Shown here piece by piece: positions 17,730 to 25,094 of a stretch of DNA of 64,000 nt; positions within the stretch are counted from its first letter, which is position 1, and each line of letters begins with the position of its first letter. Where the stretch lies: contig DEVL01000002.1 in assembly GCA_002363385.1 (NCBI GenBank), forward strand, positions 124,001 to 188,000, given 5' to 3'. The DNA comes from Stenotrophomonas maltophilia. Lineage in GTDB: Bacteria; Pseudomonadota; Gammaproteobacteria; Xanthomonadales; Xanthomonadaceae. Below the pieces are notes generated by a model, which saw only the letters and a program-made list of their open reading frames with translations, ran no database searches and was not told where the DNA came from. The position numbers and the translations under genes are program-made.

Positions 17730-18364
17730 GCGGCGATACCCTGACCGCTGCCGCGCAGCCCGGGCAGCTCGCGGCTGGTCATCACGACCACGCCCATGAG
17801 CACCACGACGACGGCAACAAGACCGTCGTCGGGTTCTGGATGTACCTGATGGGCGACTGCCTGATCTTCGCGGTGCTGTTCGCCACCTTTGGCGTGCTGC
17901 TCAACGGGACGGCCGATGGTCCCAGCAGCAAGGAACTGTTCAAGCTCGGTTTCGTGCTCTCCGAAACGGTGGTGCTGCTGCTCAGCAGCTTCACCTTCGG
18001 CGTGGCGATGCTCGGCATGCAGGCCGGCAAGCGCAACCAGGTGGTGGGCTGGCTGGCCGTGACCGGTGTGCTCGGTGCGGTCTTCATCGGCATGGAGCTG
18101 TATGAGTTCGCCGAGCTGATCCATGAAGGCGCCACCCCGGACGTGAGTGCGTATCTGTCGGCGTACTTCACGCTGGTGGCCACCCACGGCCTGCACGTCA
18201 CCTTCGGCCTGCTGTGGCTGGCGATCATGATCCACCAGGTGCTCAAGTTCGGCCTGGACGGCATCGTCCGCCGCCGCCTGGCCTGCCTGAGCCTGTTCTG
18301 GCACTTCCTGGATCTGATCTGGATCTGTGTGTTCACCTTCGTCTATTTGCGGGAGTTCGTATGA
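17726..18364 (+). CDS. cyoC: Cytochrome bo3-type ubiquinol oxidase subunit III
   Basis: A 212-residue COX3-family subunit with five membrane helices after a His-rich N-terminus (HHDHAHEHHDD, residues ~18-28). That region could bind copper or other metal, though this is inference. Characteristic segments are GFWMYLMGDCLIFAVLF and THGLHVTFGLLW, the latter with the conserved family His-Gly-x-His. The ATG at 17726 overlaps the cyoB stop (ATGA). The subunit stabilises the catalytic core and shapes lipid and quinone access. Upstream in-frame sequence exists, but it lies inside cyoB. Confidence 0.93.
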   Translation: MSGDTLTAAAQPGQLAAGHHDHAHEHHDDGNKTVVGFWMYLMGDCLIFAVLFATFGVLLNGTADGPSSKELFKLGFVLSETVVLLLSSFTFGVAMLGMQAGKRNQVVGWLAVTGVLGAVFIGMELYEFAELIHEGATPDVSAYLSAYFTLVATHGLHVTFGLLWLAIMIHQVLKFGLDGIVRRRLACLSLFWHFLDLIWICVFTFVYLREFV

Positions 18365-18714
18365 GCGCGAGCGCTTCTGAGACCGATCACGGTGGCGGCC
18401 ACGCCACCCTGAAGGGCTACATCCTCGGCCTGCTGCTGTGCCTGCTGCTGACCGGTGCCTCGTTTGGCGTGGTCATGACCGATCTGGTGCCGCAGCCGCT
18501 GCGGTTGACCGCCATCGTGGTGCTGTGCGTGGTGCAGCTGATCGCGCAGCTGGTGCTGTTCCTGCATATCGGGGCAGGGCGCAGCCAGCGCGAGAACACG
18601 GGCATCTTCCTGTGCACCGCGTTCCTGATCGCCATCGTGGTGGCCGGCTCGCTGTGGGTGATGCACAACGCCAACCTCAACATGATGCCGATGCAGATGT
18701 CGGCCGCGCCATGA
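18361..18714 (+). CDS. cyoD: Cytochrome bo3-type ubiquinol oxidase subunit IV
   Basis: A 117-residue small subunit with three hydrophobic helices and the family segment VQLIAQLVLFLHIG, followed by a short Met-rich tail (NMMPMQMSAAP). CyoD assists CuB binding and assembly of subunit I in E. coli. The start overlaps the cyoC stop (ATGA), and the stop overlaps the next start. E. coli would continue with cyoE; here a copper chaperone follows. Confidence 0.92.
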   Translation: MSASASETDHGGGHATLKGYILGLLLCLLLTGASFGVVMTDLVPQPLRLTAIVVLCVVQLIAQLVLFLHIGAGRSQRENTGIFLCTAFLIAIVVAGSLWVMHNANLNMMPMQMSAAP

Positions 18715-19193
18715 GCCGGTCACGCTGCGGTGCCATGCTGATCGCACTGGTCCTGTCCGTTTCCGTGATGCCGGTGGTGGCCGCGGCGCCGCAGACCCGC
18801 ACCGCGGCAACGGTGTCGGTCAGCGAACCGTGGATCCGTCTGCCACCGCCGGCCGCGAACGTGGCGGCCGGCTACGTGCAGCTGCATAACGGCGGCGGGT
18901 CCGACCGGCTGCTGTCGGCCTCGTCCTCGGCGTTTGCCGAGGTGCAGATCCATGCCATGCGCATGGACGGTGAAGTGATGCGCATGGAGGCGCTGCCTGA
19001 TGGTCTGGCCCTGCCCGGAGGCCGTGTAACGACGCTGCAGCCTGGCGGTTACCACCTGATGCTGCTGACCCCCAAGCGGCCGCTGTCGGTGGGGCAGACG
19101 GTACCGATCCGGCTGCAGTTCGCATGCAGCGCAGCGCAGGTGGTGGCGTTCACCGTGCGCGATGGCCTGGTCGCCCACGGGGCGGCCAAGTGA
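18711..19193 (+). CDS. PCu(A)C-family periplasmic copper chaperone
   Basis: A 160-residue exported protein with an N-terminal signal peptide (LIALVLSVSVMPVVAAAP) and the PCu(A)C cupredoxin-like fold. The copper site is present: HAMRM (His, then Met) and, about 40 residues later, YHLML (His and Met), matching the H-x(n)-M-x(n)-H-x-M signature. The family delivers Cu(I) to haem-copper oxidases, usually with Sco, and Sco is the next gene. Its start overlaps cyoD and its end overlaps sco, so it is a true member of this operon. Because CyoA lacks CuA, the likely client here is CuB in CyoB; that is inference. Confidence 0.9.
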   Translation: MSRSRCGAMLIALVLSVSVMPVVAAAPQTRTAATVSVSEPWIRLPPPAANVAAGYVQLHNGGGSDRLLSASSSAFAEVQIHAMRMDGEVMRMEALPDGLALPGGRVTTLQPGGYHLMLLTPKRPLSVGQTVPIRLQFACSAAQVVAFTVRDGLVAHGAAK

Positions 19194-19747
19194 AGCGCTG
19201 GTTGGCGGCAGGTATCGTGACGCTGGCGATGCTGGCAGGCTGTGCCGACGGCCAGGCACCGGTGATGGGTCAGGCCGCGCTCGGCGCGGTCAAGCTGGAG
19301 AGCAGTGACGGACGCACGCTCACGATCCGTGATCTGAAAGGGAGGCCGACGCTGCTGTTCTTCGGCTTTACCCATTGTCCCGAAGTGTGCCCGCTGAGCC
19401 TGGTCAAGGCGGTGCAGATCAAGCGGTTGCTGGGGCCGGCAGCCGACGACCTGCAGGTCGCCTTCGTCACGGTGGATCCGCAGCGTGATACGCCGGCACA
19501 TCTGCGCGACTACCTGTCTGCCTTCGATACCACCTTCCTGGGCCTTGCGGGCGACGAGGCAGGCACCCGCGCCATCGCCGAGAGCCTGGGGGTCAGCTAT
19601 CGCCGGGTCGGCGAAGGCGAGACGGCAACCTTCGAGCACACGGCATCGTGGTTCCTGCTTGGCGCCGACGGGCAACTCCAGGACGTGTACGGTTACGCGA
19701 TGAGCGAGCAGGCGATCGTGGAGAAGCTGCGCATGCGGATGCCATGA
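19190..19747 (+). CDS. SCO1/SenC-family copper chaperone/thiol oxidoreductase, lipoprotein
   Basis: A 185-residue Sco protein starting at GTG, overlapping the PCu(A)C stop. It has a lipoprotein signal (LAMLAGC) and a thioredoxin fold. FGFTHCPEVCPLS gives the CxxxC copper/redox pair, and the distal histidine is in TFEHTASWFL. Sco proteins metallate or reduce CuA, and some bacterial members serve CuB or redox homeostasis. It is the last gene of the cyo operon and convergent to a methyltransferase gene. Its presence beside an oxidase without CuA is unusual in textbook terms, and suggests a role in CuB insertion or copper-stress protection. Confidence 0.9.
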   Translation: MKRWLAAGIVTLAMLAGCADGQAPVMGQAALGAVKLESSDGRTLTIRDLKGRPTLLFFGFTHCPEVCPLSLVKAVQIKRLLGPAADDLQVAFVTVDPQRDTPAHLRDYLSAFDTTFLGLAGDEAGTRAIAESLGVSYRRVGEGETATFEHTASWFLLGADGQLQDVYGYAMSEQAIVEKLRMRMP

Positions 19748-19788
19748 CGCGCGGGGTGCCGGCAGTGGGTCGGTGCCCGGGGAACGGC

Positions 19789-20628
19789 TCACCACGCCCG
19801 CGCACGCACCTCCCAACAGGCCGCGGTAAAGGTCACCACATCGCCTTCGATGAAGGGGGCGAACGCGGCCATGACCACCTCCAGCACCTGTGTGCGGGTT
19901 GCTCCATCAAGGTCCGGCGCCCTCAGCGCGCTTCCGACCGGCCCCAGCAACGCCACATACGTAGCCAGATCGGCACGGTCGATATGGCATACCACGTCCA
20001 GCGGGAGCACCTCGATGTCCTCCCAGCCGCTGTCTCTCAGTATCGCCTCGACCCGTGCAGGGTCGGCGAACGCAAACTGTCCTGGCGCGCCGGGCTGGCG
20101 GGGCGGCAACGGCAGCCAGGATGCGGCGGCGCGCTCGGCGGTGGTCATGAACGCGTTCTCGTCCGGCCCGCGCCAGGCCAGCGCCTGAAGCACGCCGCCG
20201 CGTTTGGCGGCGCGCTGCAACTGACCGAAGGCCTGCACCGGGTCATCGAAGAACATCACCCCGAAGCGCGACACGATGCGGTCAAGCCTGCCCGGTAAGA
20301 ACGCGTGTTGCTGCGCGTCGGCGACGATGAAGTCCACGTCCACCGCCAGCCCGGCCTGCTGCGCGCGGGCGCGCGCCAGCGTGATCATCGGCGCCGAGAT
20401 ATCGACCCCGGTGACGTGCCCCTGCGGCCCCAGCTGCCCGGCAATGGCCAGCGCCACCGCGCCGGTCCCACAGCCGACATCGAGTACGTGCAGATCCTCG
20501 CCCGGCGGGATCGCCTCCAGCAGGTGGCTGGCGAGCGGTGCGAACATCTGATCGAGGATGCGCTGTGCCTCCACCCAGGCCTCACCGGCGGGGCCATTCC
20601 ATAGCGCGTGTTGCGAGGTGTCGGTCAC
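19789..20628 (-). CDS. Class I SAM-dependent methyltransferase behind a SoxR-like promoter
   Basis: A 279-residue methyltransferase with motif I VLDVGCGTGAVALA, motif II-like acidic GVDISAPM and post-motif VADAQQ: a standard Rossmann SAM site with an extra C-terminal region. The N-terminal ALWNGPAGEAW is typical of the UbiE/Coq5-like soluble group, and the substrate is a small molecule by family. The GTG at 20628 is preferred over one at 20673, because the upstream site falls inside the -10 of a MerR-type promoter (20672-20702). A weak AGGT-containing sequence is the only Shine-Dalgarno for the upstream start. Control by a SoxR-like sensor would fit methylation of a redox-active compound, which is a hypothesis. 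Confidence 0.82.
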   Translation of the reverse strand: MTDTSQHALWNGPAGEAWVEAQRILDQMFAPLASHLLEAIPPGEDLHVLDVGCGTGAVALAIAGQLGPQGHVTGVDISAPMITLARARAQQAGLAVDVDFIVADAQQHAFLPGRLDRIVSRFGVMFFDDPVQAFGQLQRAAKRGGVLQALAWRGPDENAFMTTAERAAASWLPLPPRQPGAPGQFAFADPARVEAILRDSGWEDIEVLPLDVVCHIDRADLATYVALLGPVGSALRAPDLDGATRTQVLEVVMAAFAPFIEGDVVTFTAACWEVRARAW

Positions 20629-20671
20629 TGCAGGGCTCGATCTGGCATTGCCAGTGGGATGAGGAGGCTGC

Positions 20672-20702
20672 ACTGTGCCACCTCAACCAACGTTGAGGTC
20701 AA
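20672..20702 (-). promoter_or_regulatory. SoxR/MerR-type promoter with 19-bp spacer
   Basis: On the minus strand TTGACC (-35, 20697-20702) and CACAGT (-10, 20672-20677) are 19 bp apart, the overlong spacing of MerR-family promoters. Between them is the 18-base dyad CCTCAACGTTGGTTGAGG. Its CCTCAA/TTGAGG arms equal those of the SoxR box (CCTCAAGTTAACTTGAGG in enterics). Confidence 0.68.
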
Positions 20703-20713
20703 GTGGCCAGGCC

Positions 20714-22060
20714 TCAGCCCCGCCACACATCCACGAGAAGTTTCACGTTCAAGACGATGATCAGGCCGCCGATCAGCCACGACAGCGCGATCAGCCAGCG
20801 TGGCGCCACCAGCGCCCCCATCTTGGCCTTGTCCGAGACGAACCGCACCAGTGGCACCACCGCGAATGGCAGCTGCATCGACAGCAGCACCTGGCTAAGC
20901 ACCAGCAAGCGCGCGGTGCCTTGCTCGCCGTAGATGGCCGTGACCACCACCACCGGTACGATCGCGATGCCGCGGGTGATCAGCCGGCGCGCCCAAGGCG
21001 CGATCCGCAGGCGCAGAAATCCTTCCATCACGATCTGCCCGGCCAGCGTCGCGGTCACGGTGGAGTTGATGCCCGAGGCGAGCAGGGCGACCGCGAACAA
21101 GGTCGAGGCGAGCCCGACACCGAGCATCGGCGCCAGCAGTTCATATGCCTGCTCGATCTCCTGCACGTCGGTGCGGCCGTGCGCATGGAACACCGCGGCG
21201 GCCAGGATCAGGATCGAGGCGTTGATGAACAGGGCGAGCATCAACGCGATGGTGCTGTCCGTTACCGCCCAGCGCAGCGCACTGCGGCGCCCGGCATCGG
21301 TGCGCGGATAGGCACGGGTCTGCACGATGGACGAGTGCAGGTACAGATTGTGTGGCATCACGGTGGCACCGATGATGCCGATCGCCAGATACAGCGCCTT
21401 GGGGTCGGTCACCACCTGCGTGTGGGGGATGAAGCCCGCAAGCACCGCCTGCAGCGGCGGCGCCGCGATGACCATCTGGATCGCAAAGCAACCGAAGATC
21501 ACCAGCAGCAACGCGATCACGAACGCTTCCAACGCGCGGAAGCCACGGTTCATCAGCAGCAGCACCAGCACCACGTCCACCGCGGTGATGATCGCGCCGG
21601 CCAGCAGCGGGATGCCGAACAACAGCTTCAGGGCGATCGCGGTGCCGATCACCTCGGCCAGGTCGCAGGCGATGATCGCGATCTCGCACAGCAGCCACAG
21701 GCCCAGGTTGACCGGACGCGAGTAATGGTCTCGGCAGGCCTGTGCCAGATCACGGCCGGTCGCGATACCCAGACGTGCCGACAGCCCCTGCAGCACGATC
21801 GCCATCAGGTTGGAGAGCAGGATCACCGAGAGCAGCAGGTAGCCGAACTGCGCGCCACCGGCGATGTCGGTGGCCCAGTTGCCGGGGTCCATGTAGCCGA
21901 CCGAGATCATGTAGCCCGGGCCGAGGAAGGCCAGCAGGCGGAACCACCAATGGCCGTCGCTCGGCACCGCGACGCTGGCGTTCATCTCGCCCAGGCTGGG
22001 TGTATGCCCGGCAGAGGAGGGCCAGGCGGGGGGAGACTCGGGGCGGCGCGGGATGTCCAC
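20714..22060 (-). CDS. mntH: Nramp-family divalent metal (Mn2+) transporter MntH
   Basis: A 448-residue proton-coupled Nramp transporter with eleven predicted membrane helices. The metal-binding motifs are present: DPGN in helix 1 (YMDPGNWATD) and MPHN in helix 6 (GATVMPHNLYLHSS). Length is normal (~410-440) with a longer cytoplasmic N-terminus. The GTG at 22060 keeps the SLGEMNASVAVP segment seen before the first helix in related transporters; an ATG at 21985 is a shorter alternative. A near-perfect MntR box sits just upstream, so it should be manganese-repressed. Confidence 0.92.
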   Translation of the reverse strand: MDIPRRPESPPAWPSSAGHTPSLGEMNASVAVPSDGHWWFRLLAFLGPGYMISVGYMDPGNWATDIAGGAQFGYLLLSVILLSNLMAIVLQGLSARLGIATGRDLAQACRDHYSRPVNLGLWLLCEIAIIACDLAEVIGTAIALKLLFGIPLLAGAIITAVDVVLVLLLMNRGFRALEAFVIALLLVIFGCFAIQMVIAAPPLQAVLAGFIPHTQVVTDPKALYLAIGIIGATVMPHNLYLHSSIVQTRAYPRTDAGRRSALRWAVTDSTIALMLALFINASILILAAAVFHAHGRTDVQEIEQAYELLAPMLGVGLASTLFAVALLASGINSTVTATLAGQIVMEGFLRLRIAPWARRLITRGIAIVPVVVVTAIYGEQGTARLLVLSQVLLSMQLPFAVVPLVRFVSDKAKMGALVAPRWLIALSWLIGGLIIVLNVKLLVDVWRG

Positions 22061-22066
22061 GGCCGC

Positions 22067-22086
22067 AATATAGCAGAGGCTATGTT
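22067..22086 (-). promoter_or_regulatory. MntR box upstream of mntH
   Basis: AATATAGCAGAGGCTATGTT carries the dyad ATAGC-agag-GCTAT. It differs at only a few positions from the E. coli mntH MntR site (ACATAGCAAAGGCTATGTT). It ends seven bases from the mntH start codon and could block initiation or elongation when manganese is plentiful. Confidence 0.8.
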
Positions 22087-22170
22087 AGTAAGTATTTGCA
22101 ATTTTGGGCATCCCAACGCCTTAACCCTGAACCGCGTATCGTCACCGCTCTTTTCAGCTGGAGTGGATGC

Positions 22171-22941
22171 ATGCGTTGGATCGTGTTGTTGGCCGCATTG
22201 GCCATGCCCGTGGTGGCGTGGTTCTCACAGACCGGCATGTTCGGCCCGACCAACGGTGCAGTGTCCGACCAGTACCCGACCCTGCTGGTCGCGGCCGGGT
22301 ACGCCTTCGCCATCTGGGGCGTGATCTTCCTGTGGGACGTGCTGTTCGGGTTCTGGCAGCTGCGCCTGCGCAAGCCGGACATCACCGGAGTTCGCCCGTG
22401 GGCCGCAGCCGGCTTCGCGTTGACCGCTGCCTGGATGCCGGTCTTCTCCAACCAGTGGTTTCTGCCCGCGCTGGCGATCATCTGGGCCGCCTTGCTCTGC
22501 CTGATCGTGGCGGCGTACCGCGCCTCGCCAGTCACCGCACCGGGCGGTCAGCGCGCCTGGGCCGCCTATCCACTCGGCCTGCACGCTGGCTGGCTGTCAC
22601 TGGCCGCGTTCCTCAATACCGCACAGGTGATCGTCGCCTACGGCTGGCTGCCGACCGACAACATGCTCGGCTGGAGCCTCGTGCTGCTGGTTGCGGCCAC
22701 GCTGCTGGTGCTGGTGGTCAACCAACTGCTGCGCGGCCACTTCGCTTACCCGGCCGCCGTCATCTGGGCGCTGGCCGGCATGTACGTCAAGCAGTCCGGC
22801 TGGGACCTGCCGGGCGCGGCCAACATCGCCACCCTGGCGCTGGTGCTGATCATCATCGTGGTGATCCAGACCGTGTGGCTGCGCGTACGCGCGTACCGCC
22901 AGCCGCGCGCGATCGCCGCCGCCCACCGTCATCGTCGTTGA
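22171..22941 (+). CDS. Tryptophan-rich TspO/MBR-related membrane protein
   Basis: A 256-residue membrane protein with about eight hydrophobic segments and many Trp residues near helix ends. GYAFAIWGVIFLWDVLFG and FSNQWFLPALAIIWAALL resemble the Trp-rich helices of TspO/MBR proteins. It is longer than classical five-helix TspO (~160), placing it in the extended tryptophan-rich sensory protein group. The ATG at 22171 has GGAG eight bases upstream. The family binds porphyrins or other tetrapyrroles, but no specific role can be assigned. It is divergent from mntH, sharing a 110-base intergenic region that contains the MntR box. Confidence 0.7.
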   Translation: MRWIVLLAALAMPVVAWFSQTGMFGPTNGAVSDQYPTLLVAAGYAFAIWGVIFLWDVLFGFWQLRLRKPDITGVRPWAAAGFALTAAWMPVFSNQWFLPALAIIWAALLCLIVAAYRASPVTAPGGQRAWAAYPLGLHAGWLSLAAFLNTAQVIVAYGWLPTDNMLGWSLVLLVAATLLVLVVNQLLRGHFAYPAAVIWALAGMYVKQSGWDLPGAANIATLALVLIIIVVIQTVWLRVRAYRQPRAIAAAHRHRR

Positions 22942-22963
22942 TTTTTTCTGCAGGAGACCCCCC

Positions 22964-22993
22964 ATGAACATCGTGATGAAGGAGCGCCACTGA
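22964..22993 (+). CDS. Possible nine-residue leader micro-ORF before the MDR oxidoreductase
   Basis: ATG at 22964 is preceded by CAGGAGA at good spacing and reads MNIVMKERH before a TGA that overlaps the next ATG (TGATG). The AAGGAG inside it is also the ribosome binding site of the downstream gene, so translation of the two would be coupled. It is too short for coding statistics to prove it. Confidence 0.35.
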   Translation: MNIVMKERH

Positions 22994-23970
22994 TGCGCGC
23001 TGCGATCCATACCACTTTTGGCGATCCTACCCAGGTTCTGCACGGCGGTGATGTGCCGCAGCCGGCCCCCGCTGCCGGTGAGGTGCGCATCCGCACCGTG
23101 CTCACCCCCATCCACAACCACGACCTGTGGACCGTGCGTGGCCAGTACGGCTACAAGCCCGAGCTTCCCGCCATCGGTGGCAGCGAAGGCACCGGCGTGA
23201 TCGACGCGCTGGGCGAGGGCGTCGACGGCCTGAAGGTCGGCCAGCGGGTCAGCGCTGCCTCCGTACATGGCACCTGGGCCGAGTACTTCGTCGCGCCGGC
23301 GCGCATGGTCATCCCCATGCCGGACAGCATCGACGACAACACCGCCGCGCAGCTGATCGCCATGCCGCTCAGTGCGCTGATGCTGCTGGAATTCCTGCAG
23401 GTGAAGGAAGGCCAGTGGATTCTCCAGAACGCCGCCAATGGCGCGGTCGGCAAGGCCCTGGCGATGTTGGCCAAGGCGCGTGGCGTGCATTGCATCAACC
23501 TGGTGCGGCGCGATGCCGGCGTGGCAGAAATGGCTGAGCTGGGCATCGACCACACGATCTCCACGGCGCAGTCCGACTGGATGGCGCAGGTGCAGGCCAA
23601 GCTCGGCAAGGCGTCAATCGCAGCGGCCGTGGATTCGGTCGGCGGGCGCGCCAGCAGCGAGTTGATGACGCTGCTGGGTGATGGCGGCACGCTGGTCTCG
23701 TTCGGCTCGATGACCGGCGAGCCGATGCAGCTCAGCTCGGGCGATGTGATCTTCAAACAGGCCACGGTGAAGGGTTTCTGGGGCAGCAAGGTCAGTCAGG
23801 CGATGGCGCCGGATGACAAGCGTCGCCTCGTCGGCGAGCTGCTGCAGCTGGCCGCGCGCGGTGGATTGAGCCTGCCGGTGGACGGTGTGTTCGGGCTGGA
23901 TGAGGTGGCCGCTGCCGCCAAGGCCAGTCTGGAGCCCGGCCGCAACGGCAAGGTGCTGCTGCGCCCCTGA
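22993..23970 (+). CDS. Zinc-independent MDR-family oxidoreductase (quinone reductase/enoyl reductase-like)
   Basis: A 325-residue medium-chain dehydrogenase/reductase. The N-terminal GroES-like catalytic domain includes the GGSEGTGVIDALGEGV segment. A Rossmann domain follows with the cofactor loop NAANGAVGKALAMLA, a variant of the usual A-A-x-G-x-x-G in this quinone oxidoreductase/MECR group. Zinc-binding cysteines are lacking, and NADPH should be the cofactor. Possible activities are reduction of quinones or 2-enoyl thioesters. AAGGAG lies ten bases ahead of the ATG. It is followed by a SMAG hairpin and the convergent LysR gene. Confidence 0.85.
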   Translation: MRAAIHTTFGDPTQVLHGGDVPQPAPAAGEVRIRTVLTPIHNHDLWTVRGQYGYKPELPAIGGSEGTGVIDALGEGVDGLKVGQRVSAASVHGTWAEYFVAPARMVIPMPDSIDDNTAAQLIAMPLSALMLLEFLQVKEGQWILQNAANGAVGKALAMLAKARGVHCINLVRRDAGVAEMAELGIDHTISTAQSDWMAQVQAKLGKASIAAAVDSVGGRASSELMTLLGDGGTLVSFGSMTGEPMQLSSGDVIFKQATVKGFWGSKVSQAMAPDDKRRLVGELLQLAARGGLSLPVDGVFGLDEVAAAAKASLEPGRNGKVLLRP

Positions 23971-23978
23971 TGTGCACC

Positions 23979-24003
23979 GTAGAGCCGACCGTTGGTCGGC
24001 TCT
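23979..24003 (+). repeat. SMAG-type REP palindrome (also terminator-like)
   Basis: GTAG followed by AGCCGACC-gtt-GGTCGGCT makes a 10-bp stem (AGAGCCGACC pairs with GGTCGGCTCT). It lies between two convergent genes and overlaps the last codon of the LysR gene, so it probably also terminates transcription both ways. Confidence 0.85.
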
Positions 24004-24925
24004 AACGGCCTGCGCGTAGTGCCTCGATCACGACCTTCATCGCGCTGGAGGATTGCCGGCGGCTGGGGTAGTAGGCGTAGTACCCGTCGAACGGATCGCA
24101 CCAGTCTTCCATGACACGCCGCAGTGCACCGGCGGCGATGTCTTCGAGCACCATGTCCTCGGGCAGATAGGCCAGGCCGGCACCGGCCAGCGCGGCGCGA
24201 CGGATCGCGCTGCTGCCGTTGAAGGTCCATTGGCCGTCAACGCGCACGTTCACCTCCTCGCCGTCCTTCTCCAGGTCCCACACCATCAGCCCACCGTGGG
24301 TAGGCAGACGGAGCCCGATACAGTTGTGCGCGGCCAGGTCGGCCGGTAGCTGTGGCGCGGTATTCGTCAGGAAATAGGCCGGACTGGCCACGATCGCCAT
24401 GCGCAGCGGCGGGCTGATCGGGACCGCGATCATGTCCTTGGCCACGCGGCCGCCCAGGCGGATGCCGATGTCATAACGCTGGGCGACGATGTCGGCCAGG
24501 CCGTAGTCGATGGTCAGTTCCACATGCAGATCGGGATAGGCCGGGAGCACCGCCGACAGCCGCGGCCAGACGATGGCGTTGGCCGCATGCTCGGCCGTGG
24601 TGATGCGGATCGTCCCGGCCGGGCGGTCGCGGTACTCGCTGATCGCGGCGACCTCGGCCTCGATCTCCTGCATGCGCGGGGCGACGGTGTCATACAGCCG
24701 CTCGCCCGCCTCGGTCATCGAGACACTGCGCGTGGTACGGGTCAGCAGGCGCACGCCGAGGCGCTCTTCCAGGCCGCGCACGGTGTGGCTGAGCGCGGAC
24801 TGCGAGACGCCCAGCTGCGCTGCCGCGCGGGTGAAGCTGCGCTCGCGCGCGACGGTGACGAACACCTGCAGATCGTTGAAATTTTCGCGGGCCACGGGGC
24901 AGGGCCAAGGGCGCATGGCAGTCAT
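24002..24925 (-). CDS. LysR-family regulator divergent from the cupin gene
   Basis: A 307-residue LysR regulator. The HTH (FNDLQVFVTVARERSFTRAA, recognition region GVSQSALSHTVRGLEERLG) is followed by an effector domain beginning near residue 95 (GTIRITTAEHAANAIVWPRL). An alternative start at 24916 would drop three residues. It is divergent from the cupin gene with 169 bases between. Regulators of this close type commonly control small oxidoreductases and cupins next to them. An imperfect 12-base direct repeat, GAYTGATGARCT (24949-24960 and 24979-24990), lies in that gap and may be part of its site. Confidence 0.88.
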   Translation of the reverse strand: MTAMRPWPCPVARENFNDLQVFVTVARERSFTRAAAQLGVSQSALSHTVRGLEERLGVRLLTRTTRSVSMTEAGERLYDTVAPRMQEIEAEVAAISEYRDRPAGTIRITTAEHAANAIVWPRLSAVLPAYPDLHVELTIDYGLADIVAQRYDIGIRLGGRVAKDMIAVPISPPLRMAIVASPAYFLTNTAPQLPADLAAHNCIGLRLPTHGGLMVWDLEKDGEEVNVRVDGQWTFNGSSAIRRAALAGAGLAYLPEDMVLEDIAAGALRRVMEDWCDPFDGYYAYYPSRRQSSSAMKVVIEALRAGR

Positions 24926-25094
24926 GCCAGCCCATGATGAGCGCGGCCGACTGATGAACTCAAGTGGCGTTGTTTCTCGATTGATGAGCTGTGGTTATGG
25001 CTGCATGCTGATTGCGGCGGCTAGTACCGGTGCGGGGGCAGGCCTACAGTGGGTATTCCCGGCGGGCGCCGCCGTTGCTTCAGGAGATGCCTCC

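Noticed and set aside
20680..20699. The 8-bp dyad after mntH as a terminator.
   Set aside because: It sits between a TTGACC and a -10 with 19-bp spacing and matches SoxR arms, so an operator explains it better, though it could also slow transcription from mntH.
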